64,000 bases of DNA from positions 62,001 through 126,000 of the forward strand of contig NZ_FRCY01000017.1 in NCBI RefSeq assembly GCF_900143075.1, written 5' to 3'. Position 1 is the first letter of the stretch. Each line of letters opens with the position of its first letter. Source of the DNA: Cyclobacterium lianum. Its GTDB lineage: Bacteria > Bacteroidota > Bacteroidia > Cytophagales > Cyclobacteriaceae. Below are positions 55,497 through 63,004 of this stretch, piece after piece. Position numbers and translations under genes: made by a program. The notes below the pieces were generated by a model. The model ran no database searches. It was given only the letters and a program-made list of their open reading frames with translations, and was not told the DNA's origin.

Positions 55497-56516
55497 ATGA
55501 AAAAGTACTTGAATTTAAAAACGACATTAAACCTGGGGCTTTTGCTTGCAGGATTAGGGCTCTTTGCTTCCTGTAACGATGATCCGGAACCGGAAATGCC
55601 TTTTACTCCCGGAATGGAAACATTTGACTATGCCTTCAATGAAGGCCAATTGCTCGACAATCCGGCTACGGCATACAATGGTGACGGAGAGGGAGACCAT
55701 CCCCGAAACCTGAGCGCACAACTGGAGATCACAGAAATGGAAAATGGCAATGCACGGGTAAGCATCAGTCTGGAAAACGGAATAGACGGCATGCAGTATC
55801 CGGTACACGTACACGATGCGGCGGATCCAAACACTACTCCAAATGGCACGCCCTACAACGAAACGCCAAATGGCGACATATTTGCCGGGATGATCAGTGT
55901 AAGCAATGGCATGGGCAGCGGAAGTATGGACACCGAAATGGATTATGACATGCTGCTGGATACTTATGAGGGCTTTCTGGTGGTGCATGATCCAACGCAG
56001 GAGCTGAGCACAACAGATCTGGGTACTTATCTGGTACTGGGTACATTTGCGCAGGATCTGCCTGAAGGAGAAGCGAATCTGCGAATGGAAACCTTCACCT
56101 ATGATTTCAACGAAGGCCAACTGCTGGACAATGCGGATCTGGCCTATGAAGGTGAGCATGCCAGAAACCTGATGGCTGAGATCATGGTAGAAGAGAGGAT
56201 TGACGGTACCTCTAAAATTACCATCAGCCTGATGAATACCATGGACGGCATGACCTATATGGTGCACGCCCATGATGCTGCAGATCCTTCCACCACGCCA
56301 AATGGCACTCCCTACAACGAAACGCCAAATGGCGACATCTTTGCCGGAGGCATTGAGGGCAATGGAGGAACGGTGATGGCCGGGAATGAGCTGGAGATTT
56401 CCTTCAATGAGTTGACCAGGGAATATGAAGGCTTCCTGGTGGTGCATGACCCCACACAGGAGATCAGTACCACCGATCTGACCACCTATTTGGTATTGGG
56501 TGCTTTCGCAAGATAA
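55497..56516 (+). CDS. Lipoprotein with two tandem copies of an uncharacterised domain
   Basis: The signal ends LGLFASC, so the protein is lipid-anchored. Two copies of a domain of about 150 residues follow. Each starts with ETF(D/T)Y(A/D)FNEGQLLDN, contains MDGM-Y-VH-HDAADP then TTPNGTPYNETPNGD, and closes with YEGFLVVHDPTQE and STTDL-TYLVLG-FA. The VHVHDAAD/VHAHDAAD histidines could bind a metal, somewhat like CHRD or Cu/Zn superoxide dismutase-like folds, but this is weak inference. The central 50 bases of the two copies are almost identical, pointing to recent duplication or conversion. Confidence 0.8.
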   Translation: MKKYLNLKTTLNLGLLLAGLGLFASCNDDPEPEMPFTPGMETFDYAFNEGQLLDNPATAYNGDGEGDHPRNLSAQLEITEMENGNARVSISLENGIDGMQYPVHVHDAADPNTTPNGTPYNETPNGDIFAGMISVSNGMGSGSMDTEMDYDMLLDTYEGFLVVHDPTQELSTTDLGTYLVLGTFAQDLPEGEANLRMETFTYDFNEGQLLDNADLAYEGEHARNLMAEIMVEERIDGTSKITISLMNTMDGMTYMVHAHDAADPSTTPNGTPYNETPNGDIFAGGIEGNGGTVMAGNELEISFNELTREYEGFLVVHDPTQEISTTDLTTYLVLGAFAR

Positions 56517-56544
56517 TTTTTTAATAGTAAATGTTGGTCAAGAG

Positions 56545-56573
56545 GTCATGGGAGGAATCTCATGGCCTTTTTT
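56545..56573 (+). terminator. Terminator of the duplicated-domain lipoprotein gene
   Basis: GTCATGGGA pairs with TCTCATGGC (with G-T pairs allowed) around GGAA, followed by six Ts, about 30 bases after the stop. Confidence 0.75.
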
Positions 56574-56933
56574 GTTGGTCCAAGCAGGTTGCTGGAATGT
56601 AAGGGGTACTAAGAAAATTTTCCATTGGCATCGGATTGCCTACTATGCGCTTGCGAAATCGGTATTTTCAAGCACATACATTTCATTCGCACAAGAAATA
56701 AGTAGTAGTTTACATACTTCAAAAAATTATCTAAACCCAAATTCACTTCCGCCTTGCAGATTTTGGCGTTAAAAAATATGGGTGGTGCGGAAGGAAAGGA
56801 AGAGGCATGTCTGACGAGGGTTTGGATAAAACCTAAAATATTTTAGATGTAATATACAAAACCCGAGGAGTTTGCCTATGCGCAGGGAGGACCCAGATTT
56901 TAGCCAAAAGATGCACAGCGGCGGGGTTTTTTG

Positions 56934-56965
56934 GTTACTTTTTTGACCTGCAGCAAAAAAGTAAC
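56934..56965. repeat. Hairpin with GTTACTTTTTTG arms
   Basis: GTTACTTTTTTG and CAAAAAAGTAAC are perfect complements around an eight-base loop. The sequence resembles intergenic repeats seen in many bacterial genomes with a GTTACTTTTT core; a genome-wide count would be needed to confirm this. Confidence 0.5.
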
Positions 56966-57246
56966 AAGGTAAACCTTTTCAAAATCCGCAGGACCTTCAC
57001 CAAAGGCCGACACCTGCTTAAATTTGATATGGTTTTAAAATTCGATTTTGTAGGAGAATAAAAATTCGTTAAAAAGATAAACTGGATGGAAGATTTTATA
57101 CGAGTTATCGGATCTGTACTTGGGAAATACAAATTTTATACACGGAAAGATCACTTGGTGCAAAAACTATTTTTTTTAAAAAATTATTCTCGAGTTTTGA
57201 ACAACAATACTTTTTGGAATAGCAAAACTAATAGCCACCACTTAGG

Positions 57247-57277
57247 CAATTGAGCCGTTTTCCAACGGCTTAAATTG
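57247..57277. other. Stem-loop upstream of ssrA
   Basis: AGCCGTT pairs with AACGGCT around TTCC, and the outer CAATT pairs with AATTG across one- and two-base bulges. No T run follows. It is a candidate structured RNA element of unknown role. Confidence 0.45.
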
Positions 57278-57490
57278 GCGGCATGGATGCGATGATTTGC
57301 CTATTTATTCTTCATTGTTAGAAAATGATTGTTAAAAAGGAACTCGGGTTATGGGGGTATACCGTTATGAGGAAGCCTAATGTATCCGATGATGCATGTC
57401 CGCCAAGGACGAGGTTTTTTACACCAGACTGAAAGGCTTGCTAAAAAAAACTGGTAAGAATTAATATATGAATTGGAACCAAATTTGTAC

Positions 57491-57498
57491 TACTTTTG
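57491..57498 (+). promoter_or_regulatory. -7 box of the ssrA promoter
   Basis: TACTTTTG matches TAnnTTTG. The mature tmRNA start is 17 bases downstream, which leaves room for a short 5' leader removed by RNase P. The -33 box is weak. Confidence 0.55.
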
Positions 57499-57514
57499 TG
57501 TATTGATTTCGAAT

Positions 57515-57916
57515 GGGGCTGACCGGTTTTGACAGTAGGAGTAAGGACTGGGCTCGCATGCAGGCTGGAGTATGTACGGCCTTGAAAGATTCATACGAAC
57601 CATACTTGGCGAATCTAATTACGCCATGGCTGCCTAATCTACCCCTTCGGGGAATAGATACTGCTTAAAGGGTTGAGCTTCGATAGTTGCTCCCCGGCCA
57701 CATCCCACTACCCGTTGCACTGTCCGGGTAGAGTTGGGGTGTCGACTTGACGGTGCTGCTCCCTGTGAGGCTACTAAGCAGGGCTAAGATGAGTGGCTAA
57801 GCCGGAAGTAGGTGTGTCACCCAGCAGCTTTCGGCCGACAATCCAATCGGTGACTAAGCATGTAGACGGTACGGTGTTTCCCTATCTGGACGCGGGTTCG
57901 AATCCCGCCAGCTCCA
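57515..57916 (+). ncRNA. ssrA: Transfer-messenger RNA (tmRNA)
   Basis: The 5' end GGGGCTGACCGGTTTTGAC and the 3' end GCGGGTTCGAATCCCGCCAG then CTCCA form the tRNA-like acceptor and T arms; the terminal CCA is not encoded (the genome reads CACTTTT). The tag reading frame at 57608-57637 encodes GESNYAMAA and a TAA stop, with glycine as the resume residue as in other Bacteroidota. tmRNA rescues stalled ribosomes and marks the unfinished protein for proteolysis. The 3' half is a common integration site, and foreign DNA begins just after the terminator. Confidence 0.97.
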
Positions 57917-57917
57917 C
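57894..57917 (+). other. Probable left attachment site (attL) region at the ssrA 3' end
   Basis: The T arm and acceptor end of ssrA border the change from host-like to AT-rich, phage-like sequence. The core is expected to lie within this segment, since the RNA stays intact. A matching copy at the far end is outside the window, so the exact core cannot be set. Confidence 0.5.
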
Positions 57918-57932
57918 TTTTGCGTTTTTAAC

Positions 57933-57967
57933 TCCCTGTAATTTAAATAGTTACAGGGATTTTTTTT
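57933..57967 (+). terminator. Rho-independent terminator of ssrA
   Basis: TCCCTGTAA and TTACAGGGA form a perfect nine-base stem with a nine-base loop, followed by eight Ts. Confidence 0.93.
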
Positions 57968-57971
57968 AATC

Positions 57972-57989
57972 CAGTCACCATTCAGTCAC
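57972..57989. repeat. Direct repeat CAGTCAC x2, 11-base period
   Basis: CAGTCAC occurs at 57972-57978 and 57983-57989, one helical turn apart, just inside the presumed left end of the element. This resembles paired arm-type binding sites for a tyrosine recombinase. Confidence 0.4.
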
Positions 57990-58130
57990 AAAACTTTTCA
58001 TTTTTTTTTATCTCCTCCCCTACTTTTAAAAGAAAACTGTGGCAGGTGGGCCTAAGTCAACGTTGATTTTTGCAATTGTCATTTCACTTTTCATTTTTAA
58101 TAAAATTTTGGTTAATAATTAATTTTAATG

Positions 58131-58162
58131 AAAAAAGCACTGCGACAAAATCACAGTGCTTT
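58131..58162 (-). terminator. Terminator for the leftward genes of the element
   Basis: AAAGCACTG and CAGTGCTTT form a nine-base stem; read leftward it ends in a run of six Ts. It lies about 30 bases past the stop of the 75-residue gene. Confidence 0.85.
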
Positions 58163-58194
58163 CCTTTTAAGGTTCGAATTTTTCACCTGTCGCT

Positions 58195-58422
58195 TTACGG
58201 AATAAAGGCATTACCGTTAATGATTCCTAAGGTTCCTTTTTGGCCTTTTAATATGCCAGTTAAGGTAAGAGCGTAAAAAAGCTTCTCAGGGCCGAAGGTG
58301 ATCAATACCGGATCATTGCCCGCCCATTGTAACTCCAAGGTTCCTGCTTTTTCACTTTCATCCAAATCAAGCTGGTACCAAATAACCTCTTTAATGGATT
58401 TCATTTTATTTTTCATATCCAT
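58195..58422 (-). CDS. Hypothetical protein of the phage-like element
   Basis: I do not recognise this 75-residue protein. It has no signal or membrane segment. A basic N-terminal start (MDMKNKMKSIKEV) is followed by alternating strand-like segments (VIWYQLDLDE, TLELQWAG, PVLITFGPEKLFYAL). It lies four bases after the stop of the 201-residue-class gene upstream on the same strand and shares its terminator, so the two form a small leftward operon at the left end of the element. Confidence 0.6.
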   Translation of the reverse strand: MDMKNKMKSIKEVIWYQLDLDESEKAGTLELQWAGNDPVLITFGPEKLFYALTLTGILKGQKGTLGIINGNAFIP

Positions 58423-58426
58423 CTTA

Positions 58427-59020
58427 TTATTCCCTATCCTTGATCAACTTATTGACAGCAGGATAACCAACGTTTATTCTTTCAGCAAAATCCTTTTTGG
58501 ATTCGATTTCCTTACATTCGTTCCAATATTCGAAAATAAGGTCTTTTTCACTATCAGTAAGATGAAGCCTTTTACCTGGTCCTGAACGTTCATCAATATT
58601 CAATTCTTGAATCTTGCCTTCCAAAGATGAAGCACCACTAAGCAAAGAGTTAAGAACATCTTTCACCACTATTGCCTTATTCTTGTCCAGTCCTAACACC
58701 TCTTCCAATTCACTCAATAGTTTATTTTCAAGGTTTTTGTATGTTAAGCCTTCTTGGTTTTCAGCCTGTTCAACAGAAAGGAACATTTCACCCTCTGGAT
58801 TTACCAAAATTCCTTTAACCTTCTCAAAATCAATATTTTGGTATTTTACCAATAATTCATAGATATTGGAGGTCATATGGCCTGTTTCCTCATTTTCTGG
58901 CATTTCAGGTGCCTCTGGTTGCTGAATGGTCACAATTTGCCTTTCCTCATTTATAAAACCCTCATTTTGTTGGTTTTGGGGTTCAGTATTTACATTATCA
59001 TCATTTATTAAATTTTCCAT
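58427..59020 (-). CDS. Hypothetical protein with C-terminal helix-turn-helix-like segment
   Basis: The family is unknown to me. The frame opens at 59032 (MILIMENL); the second methionine is a reasonable start and precedes an acidic, Asn/Gln/Glu-rich N-terminal 60 residues. The middle is helical. The last 25 residues (KDFAERINVGYPAVNKLIKDRE) look like a helix-turn-helix with the second helix at YPAVNKLI, so DNA binding is possible. Leftward orientation at the attachment end suggests a regulator or lysogeny-related gene, which is inference. Confidence 0.55.
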   Translation of the reverse strand: MENLINDDNVNTEPQNQQNEGFINEERQIVTIQQPEAPEMPENEETGHMTSNIYELLVKYQNIDFEKVKGILVNPEGEMFLSVEQAENQEGLTYKNLENKLLSELEEVLGLDKNKAIVVKDVLNSLLSGASSLEGKIQELNIDERSGPGKRLHLTDSEKDLIFEYWNECKEIESKKDFAERINVGYPAVNKLIKDRE

Positions 59021-59314
59021 TATTAAAATCAATTGTTGTTTAAAATCAAATCTATGGGTTTTTGGCTTCTACTGCCATAGGACGAATTTATTAGGTGATA
59101 CAATTTAAGTCATAACACTTTGATGTTTAAAGAAATTTGAAATTTGATCTAAGTGGTTTGACTGGAATTTGCTCTTACGAGGGATAGAGCATTAGAAATG
59201 TCAAACTTTTTTTTTGCTGTCAGTGCCTATTGTATGGCTGGTTCTGAAGCGTTCTATCTAGGGGTATCAATCCGGAAGGGTTTATGTACTATACCTACCT
59301 TTATGAATATTTTG

Positions 59315-59345
59315 CAAAAATATAGCACCCTTATACAAAATCCAA
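59315..59345 (-). promoter_or_regulatory. Candidate leftward promoter
   Basis: On the minus strand TTG (59343-59345) and TATTTTTG (59315-59322) are separated by 20 bases. It would drive the leftward gene pair ending at 58195 with a leader of nearly 300 bases; the nearer box at 59047-59054 is an alternative. Confidence 0.4.
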
Positions 59346-59423
59346 GACTTTTAAGAAAAAAATACACAGTTCTATGATAATTTATATTTCATCCGGTTTA
59401 TTTAAAATTTCTTAACCCAATCC

Positions 59424-59454
59424 TTGTATACCTAATAATTGTTTACTACCTTTG
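59424..59454 (+). promoter_or_regulatory. Candidate rightward promoter, antisense to the next gene
   Basis: TTG at 59424-59426 and TACCTTTG at 59447-59454 are 20 bases apart, a good Bacteroidota promoter. Transcription would run rightward into the 3' end of the leftward gene at 59464, as antisense RNA. Confidence 0.45.
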
Positions 59455-59463
59455 CAACATAAT

Positions 59464-59739
59464 TTATTTTTCGTCATCCTTTATCCAATCATAGGTTAAA
59501 GAAAATCCAAAAGCTTTTCTTACTTGTTCTAATTGGGAGCTATCAAGATAAGGCTTTAAATCTTTTATATTTTCCTGAACCCAAACCCTGTTATCTTTAA
59601 GAATTTTTGAATGTTTGGAAACCTCATTGGGTACGGCTTCAAAGGGGTTATTCTTAGAAAGAAAATCCCAAGCCTTACGACATTTTTCCATTCGTTCATA
59701 AAATTCTTTCTCTTTACTTTTTTTGAAGAATCCAAACAT
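59464..59739 (-). CDS. Hypothetical protein of the phage-like element
   Basis: I chose the ATG at MFGFFKKSKEKEFYERM; a longer form beginning with TTG at 59844 (126 residues) is open and cannot be excluded. The short form has 91 residues, a basic hydrophobic start, then helices rich in charged residues (KEKEFYERMEKCRKAWDFL, then EQVRKAFGFSL). No known domain is recognised. It is transcribed leftward, away from the helicase-like gene. Confidence 0.5.
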   Translation of the reverse strand: MFGFFKKSKEKEFYERMEKCRKAWDFLSKNNPFEAVPNEVSKHSKILKDNRVWVQENIKDLKPYLDSSQLEQVRKAFGFSLTYDWIKDDEK

Positions 59740-59844
59740 AAGTCTAATAGTAAGTGTATAAAGTCTATTGTCAATTGAATTTTTAAAAAATTTTACAGGT
59801 AAATTTATGATTTCATCATTAGAAATCAAACTTTTCCTGCCCAA

Positions 59845-60165
59845 CTAAATTTTTTATTCGAGGTATCGAAGGTTCTGCCAATTACTTTTAACATTCTGGA
59901 ATACCAACAACAGCTCATACAAGGTGCTTTTAAGTTTGTATCAGCCATCATACAAAACAAGCCACCTTACCAGACCACACAAGGAATAAATACCACAGTG
60001 GTTTTAATTTGGCTCAACCCCAATTGATACAAATACAATTAGATTCATAGGCTTCAAAAGCCTTATTATTTTTTTCAAAGTGTAACTTTTTTCGATTGAC
60101 GGTATATACTAATAAAAAAAGTAACACCCTAAATAAACTATTTTTTAAAATAAACAACTTCATTT
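59845..60165. other. Divergent spacer with repeated ATACAA motifs
   Basis: ATACAA occurs at 59917, 59950, 60027 and 60033, and its complement TTGTAT at 59936; the copies at 59936 and 59950 form an inverted repeat. A small hairpin AGGCT/AGCCT near 60050 is followed by a T-rich run. It lies just upstream of the helicase-like gene and could hold an operator or replication origin. Confidence 0.4.
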
Positions 60166-61932
60166 ATGAAAACTCAATTAATTAGAATTAAATCAGGCAC
60201 CCAATTTATCGGCGAAGCCCTACACAATCAACTACCCAAAAACTGTATTTTTGACAAAGGAAAAGTAGGTGCAGGTGGTACCACAATAGCACTAACCAAT
60301 AATGAAAATTATGTTGTTTGTGTACCATATATTTCACTTATAAATAATAAAATAGAACAAAGTAGAAATAATTCCCTTTATCCATATTCTATTTTAAAAG
60401 TTACAGGAAAAACACTTATAAGAGATATAAAAACTTATATGATGAAAAACAGGGTAAAAAAGATAATGGTTACCTATGACAGTTTACACAAACTCAAAAG
60501 ATGGGCTAAGGAATTAAACCTTTTAATAGATGAATATCATCTATTTTTTACAAAATATGTATTCAGGAATGAAGCAGTTACAGGAGTTTTAAATCTATTC
60601 ACAACTTTTAAAAGTTATACATTTATGACTGCAACGGTTTTGGAAGATGAATTCATCTTAGATGAATTGAAAAACATAAAAAAGGTTGAGGCCAAATGGG
60701 AAGATGTCATAGAAATAAAAGTGAATCCGGTACAAGCTAAGAATGGTGTAATAAAAAGTACTGTAACAATGATTGAAAGATTCCTAAATGGTGAAATTAA
60801 AGGGAATGCATACATTTTTGTGAATAGCATTGATTTCATTAAAAAATTGATAAATACCTGTAAGCTGGATGAATCAAACACAAGACTTTTATACAGTGAT
60901 AGCAATAAAGTTGATTTACCTATTAAAAGAGGAAAAACAACCGACAAACCAAAAAAGATACAGTTGATTACTTCCGCAGCTTTTGAAGGTGTTGATTTGT
61001 ATGATAAAGAGGGTAGAATGATTGTTATTAGTGATCCGTCAAAAGCCCATACTTTAATTGATATAAGTACAAGTTTACAGCAAATAGCGGGCAGGATAAG
61101 AGATACAAAATATTTTGATGAAATTTGGCACTTGTACACAAATACAAGGTATAGCAATAATTTAACCTATGATGAATTCTTGGAGTCAGTAAATCAAGGA
61201 ATAAAGGTATCTAAAAGGAGAATTGAAACTTTTAATAAAATAATAGATGAAGACAGAAAAGTTATTAATGTAGACAGCCATTCAGAATACTTTGTAAAAG
61301 TTGATAATAAATTTAAATTCGATGAAAACAGAGTGAAATATGATTTATACAATTTTAAAATCAAAAAGCACATTTATAAGACTAAAATTAACCTTATAAA
61401 AGAATACCAAAAGAATTCTTTAAAAGTTGAAAATCATTATCTGGATGATAGCAAAGTAATAATTAATACTGATGATATTGGCGAAAACTTTGAAGATACT
61501 GTTTTAAAAGTTAAATCTGTTCTAAATATTGCCTATGATTTATCAAGAGAATCAATTTTAGAAGGTGCTTATAAAAAATACCCATTTTTAGAAAAAGCAA
61601 TAGAAACAATTAGATTTGAAGGAATTGAAAGCTTAAACTTCAACGTAACCAACATAAAGCGAAAATTGGTTAATTCTGATTTAAACACCACTTCAAATGT
61701 AAAGGTCTTTCGAAGACTGAAATTAGAGCCAAATATTAGGATTGGTGATTTTATTCCAACTAACAAAATCAAAGAAACTTTTAAAAGAATATATTCCGAA
61801 TTAGGAATCAAAAAAGCAGCTAAAGGTTCTTGTATAAGTGAATACTTTGAAGTTAATAATACTAGTAAGAGATATAACAACAAAGTCACAAAAGGGTGTA
61901 TTATTATAAGACCAAAATTTGTATTAGGGTAA
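60166..61932 (+). CDS. SF2 helicase-like protein with degenerate P-loop
   Basis: The order of motifs is that of a superfamily 2 helicase/translocase. A P-loop-like GKVGAGGTT is at 32-40, DEYH (motif II) at 122-125, FMTAT (motif III-like) at 153-157, IFVNS near 217, SAAFEGVDL (motif V-like) at 270-278 and QQIAGRIRD (motif VI-like) at 305-313. The lysine that normally binds ATP phosphate in GxxxxGK(T/S) is replaced by glycine. The C-terminal 270 residues are helical, lysine-rich and unrecognised. It is probably the replication helicase of the element, comparable with phage origin-binding-type helicases. Whether it hydrolyses ATP is open. Confidence 0.72.
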   Translation: MKTQLIRIKSGTQFIGEALHNQLPKNCIFDKGKVGAGGTTIALTNNENYVVCVPYISLINNKIEQSRNNSLYPYSILKVTGKTLIRDIKTYMMKNRVKKIMVTYDSLHKLKRWAKELNLLIDEYHLFFTKYVFRNEAVTGVLNLFTTFKSYTFMTATVLEDEFILDELKNIKKVEAKWEDVIEIKVNPVQAKNGVIKSTVTMIERFLNGEIKGNAYIFVNSIDFIKKLINTCKLDESNTRLLYSDSNKVDLPIKRGKTTDKPKKIQLITSAAFEGVDLYDKEGRMIVISDPSKAHTLIDISTSLQQIAGRIRDTKYFDEIWHLYTNTRYSNNLTYDEFLESVNQGIKVSKRRIETFNKIIDEDRKVINVDSHSEYFVKVDNKFKFDENRVKYDLYNFKIKKHIYKTKINLIKEYQKNSLKVENHYLDDSKVIINTDDIGENFEDTVLKVKSVLNIAYDLSRESILEGAYKKYPFLEKAIETIRFEGIESLNFNVTNIKRKLVNSDLNTTSNVKVFRRLKLEPNIRIGDFIPTNKIKETFKRIYSELGIKKAAKGSCISEYFEVNNTSKRYNNKVTKGCIIIRPKFVLG

Positions 61933-61973
61933 ATAAAAAAAGTTCCTGAACTGATAAATTTTTTATAATATTA

Positions 61974-62004
61974 TTTGATATTAACTATTTAATTAGTATC
62001 TTTG
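61974..62004 (+). promoter_or_regulatory. Strong Bacteroidota-type promoter
   Basis: TTTG at 61974-61977, a 19-base spacer and TATCTTTG at 61997-62004 match both consensus boxes exactly. The start would be near 62011, about 50 bases ahead of the nuclease-like gene, and would drive the 62064-63485 run. Confidence 0.7.
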
Positions 62005-62063
62005 TTGGATAGTAATAAAGTTACTAATTAAATATTTTTTAAGGTATATTTTTTAATTTAACA

Positions 62064-62531
62064 ATGAATGATAGTACAACCAACGATTTTGTAAACTTTG
62101 AATTAGATGGACGAGAAAAAGCAATAGATTTTTTAAACAGATTAAAATTCACCAACCTGGCAAGTACAGTAAATCCTTTTGATACATTTGATTTAATAGG
62201 CTTTTCAAACAAAAGTGAACCTTGTGTAATTGAGGTTAAAACCAGAAATGTCAATATTGACAGTTATCCAGATGTATTGATAGAAAAGCACAAATTTGAA
62301 AGCTTAATACAATACACTGACTTAGGTTTCATTCCTCTTTACTTATGTATTTATAAGGATGGAATAATACTGTTTAACCTAAAAAATGAAAAAGAAAAGA
62401 ATTTAATTGTTTCACCTGTTGATTGTCCATCAACCACAGTTGAAACAAAATCTATCACAAAAAAGGATTGCTATTTTTTGAAACCATCAATTAAAGGAAC
62501 TTTTAAAAATGAGACTACTAATATTACTTAA
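62064..62531 (+). CDS. PD-(D/E)XK nuclease-like protein
   Basis: The core of the fold is visible: FDTFDLIGF, then CVIEVKTRN about ten residues later, giving the D-x(n)-E-x-K catalytic triad, preceded by a helix (GREKAIDFLNRLKFT) and followed by a helix (HKFESLIQYTDLG) and a strand. At 155 residues it is a minimal nuclease domain. In phage replication regions such proteins act as Holliday-junction resolvases or recombination nucleases; its target here is unknown. It overlaps the following membrane-peptide gene by 23 bases. Confidence 0.65.
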   Translation: MNDSTTNDFVNFELDGREKAIDFLNRLKFTNLASTVNPFDTFDLIGFSNKSEPCVIEVKTRNVNIDSYPDVLIEKHKFESLIQYTDLGFIPLYLCIYKDGIILFNLKNEKEKNLIVSPVDCPSTTVETKSITKKDCYFLKPSIKGTFKNETTNIT

Positions 62532-62718
62532 CTTTCTATGTATCATAATTGCAGTATTTTTTGCAACCGGATTAGCTTTAAAAATATGCTTAGTGGGTTT
62601 ATCCGGTGTAATATTTATGATATTAACTTATGAGATTGGGCAATTGATCCAACGTACCAAAACAACAGATACACTTTTAGATAAGATGATTGACAAATTT
62701 AAAAAGAAAGATGAATAG
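62509..62718 (+). CDS. Small two-helix membrane protein
   Basis: The 69 residues contain two hydrophobic segments (about 3-20 and 24-46) and a charged, lysine-rich C-terminal tail (IQRTKTTDTLLDKMIDKFKKKDE). No family is recognised. Its start lies inside the nuclease-like gene, and its end overlaps the next gene by eight bases (ATGAATAG), so all are translationally coupled. Small membrane proteins in early phage operons can act in superinfection exclusion or host takeover, which is speculation here. Confidence 0.6.
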   Translation: MRLLILLNFLCIIIAVFFATGLALKICLVGLSGVIFMILTYEIGQLIQRTKTTDTLLDKMIDKFKKKDE

Positions 62719-63004
62719 TGGTTTTACTTTAAAAGGTTTGAAGGTTATGACTAAACAGCGACTAACAAGCCATAACCGTAAAGCTTACAAGGTTTTCTTT
62801 TATAGGTTGTTCTGTTATTCCTATGAATACATTTGTAGCAAACTAAAGCTAGATCACAGCAAAGCCATTGAAATGAATCAGGAAATAGAAAATGAAATGA
62901 TTGATTATTTTGGTTTAGAAGTTTATTTAGATGGTTACACTAGAATTAATAATTCCTTTAGATTAAAATCTTTCAATCAAACTTTTAAGAATTGTGAATC
63001 TTGA
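62711..63004 (+). CDS. Hypothetical protein of the phage-like element
   Basis: Start at the ATG inside the stop region of the previous gene; a TTG seven codons upstream is the alternative. The 97 residues are basic and aromatic-rich (RKAYKVFFYRLFCYSYEYICSKL), with no transmembrane segment of clear quality and no recognised domain. The spacing and overlaps (8 bases before, 11 after) place it firmly in the operon. Confidence 0.55.
   Translation: MNSGFTLKGLKVMTKQRLTSHNRKAYKVFFYRLFCYSYEYICSKLKLDHSKAIEMNQEIENEMIDYFGLEVYLDGYTRINNSFRLKSFNQTFKNCES

Larger units (their letters stand above)
56517..57514. other. One-kilobase non-coding region before ssrA
   Basis: No ORF here has protein-like composition. 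The region holds a terminator at 56545-56573, a 12-base hairpin at 56934-56965, a larger hairpin at 57247-57277 and the ssrA promoter region. Its GC content falls toward ssrA. Confidence 0.55.
59021..59463. other. Non-coding spacer inside the element
   Basis: About 440 AT-rich bases have no supported ORF. Two minus-strand -7-like boxes are present: CAAATCTA at 59047-59054 and CAAAAATA at 59315-59322 (reverse complements TAGATTTG and TATTTTTG), the second with a TTG at -33 spacing. A plus-strand promoter lies at 59424-59454. Confidence 0.45.

Noticed and set aside
56500-56772. A 90-codon open frame after the duplicated-domain lipoprotein gene
   Set aside because: It begins inside that gene, runs across its terminator and has no protein-like features.
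57247-57277. Stem-loop considered as a tRNA remnant
   Set aside because: No T arm or anticodon arm can be built around it.
58057-58066. Palindrome TCAACGTTGA near the element's left end
   Set aside because: A single short palindrome without a second copy or gene context.
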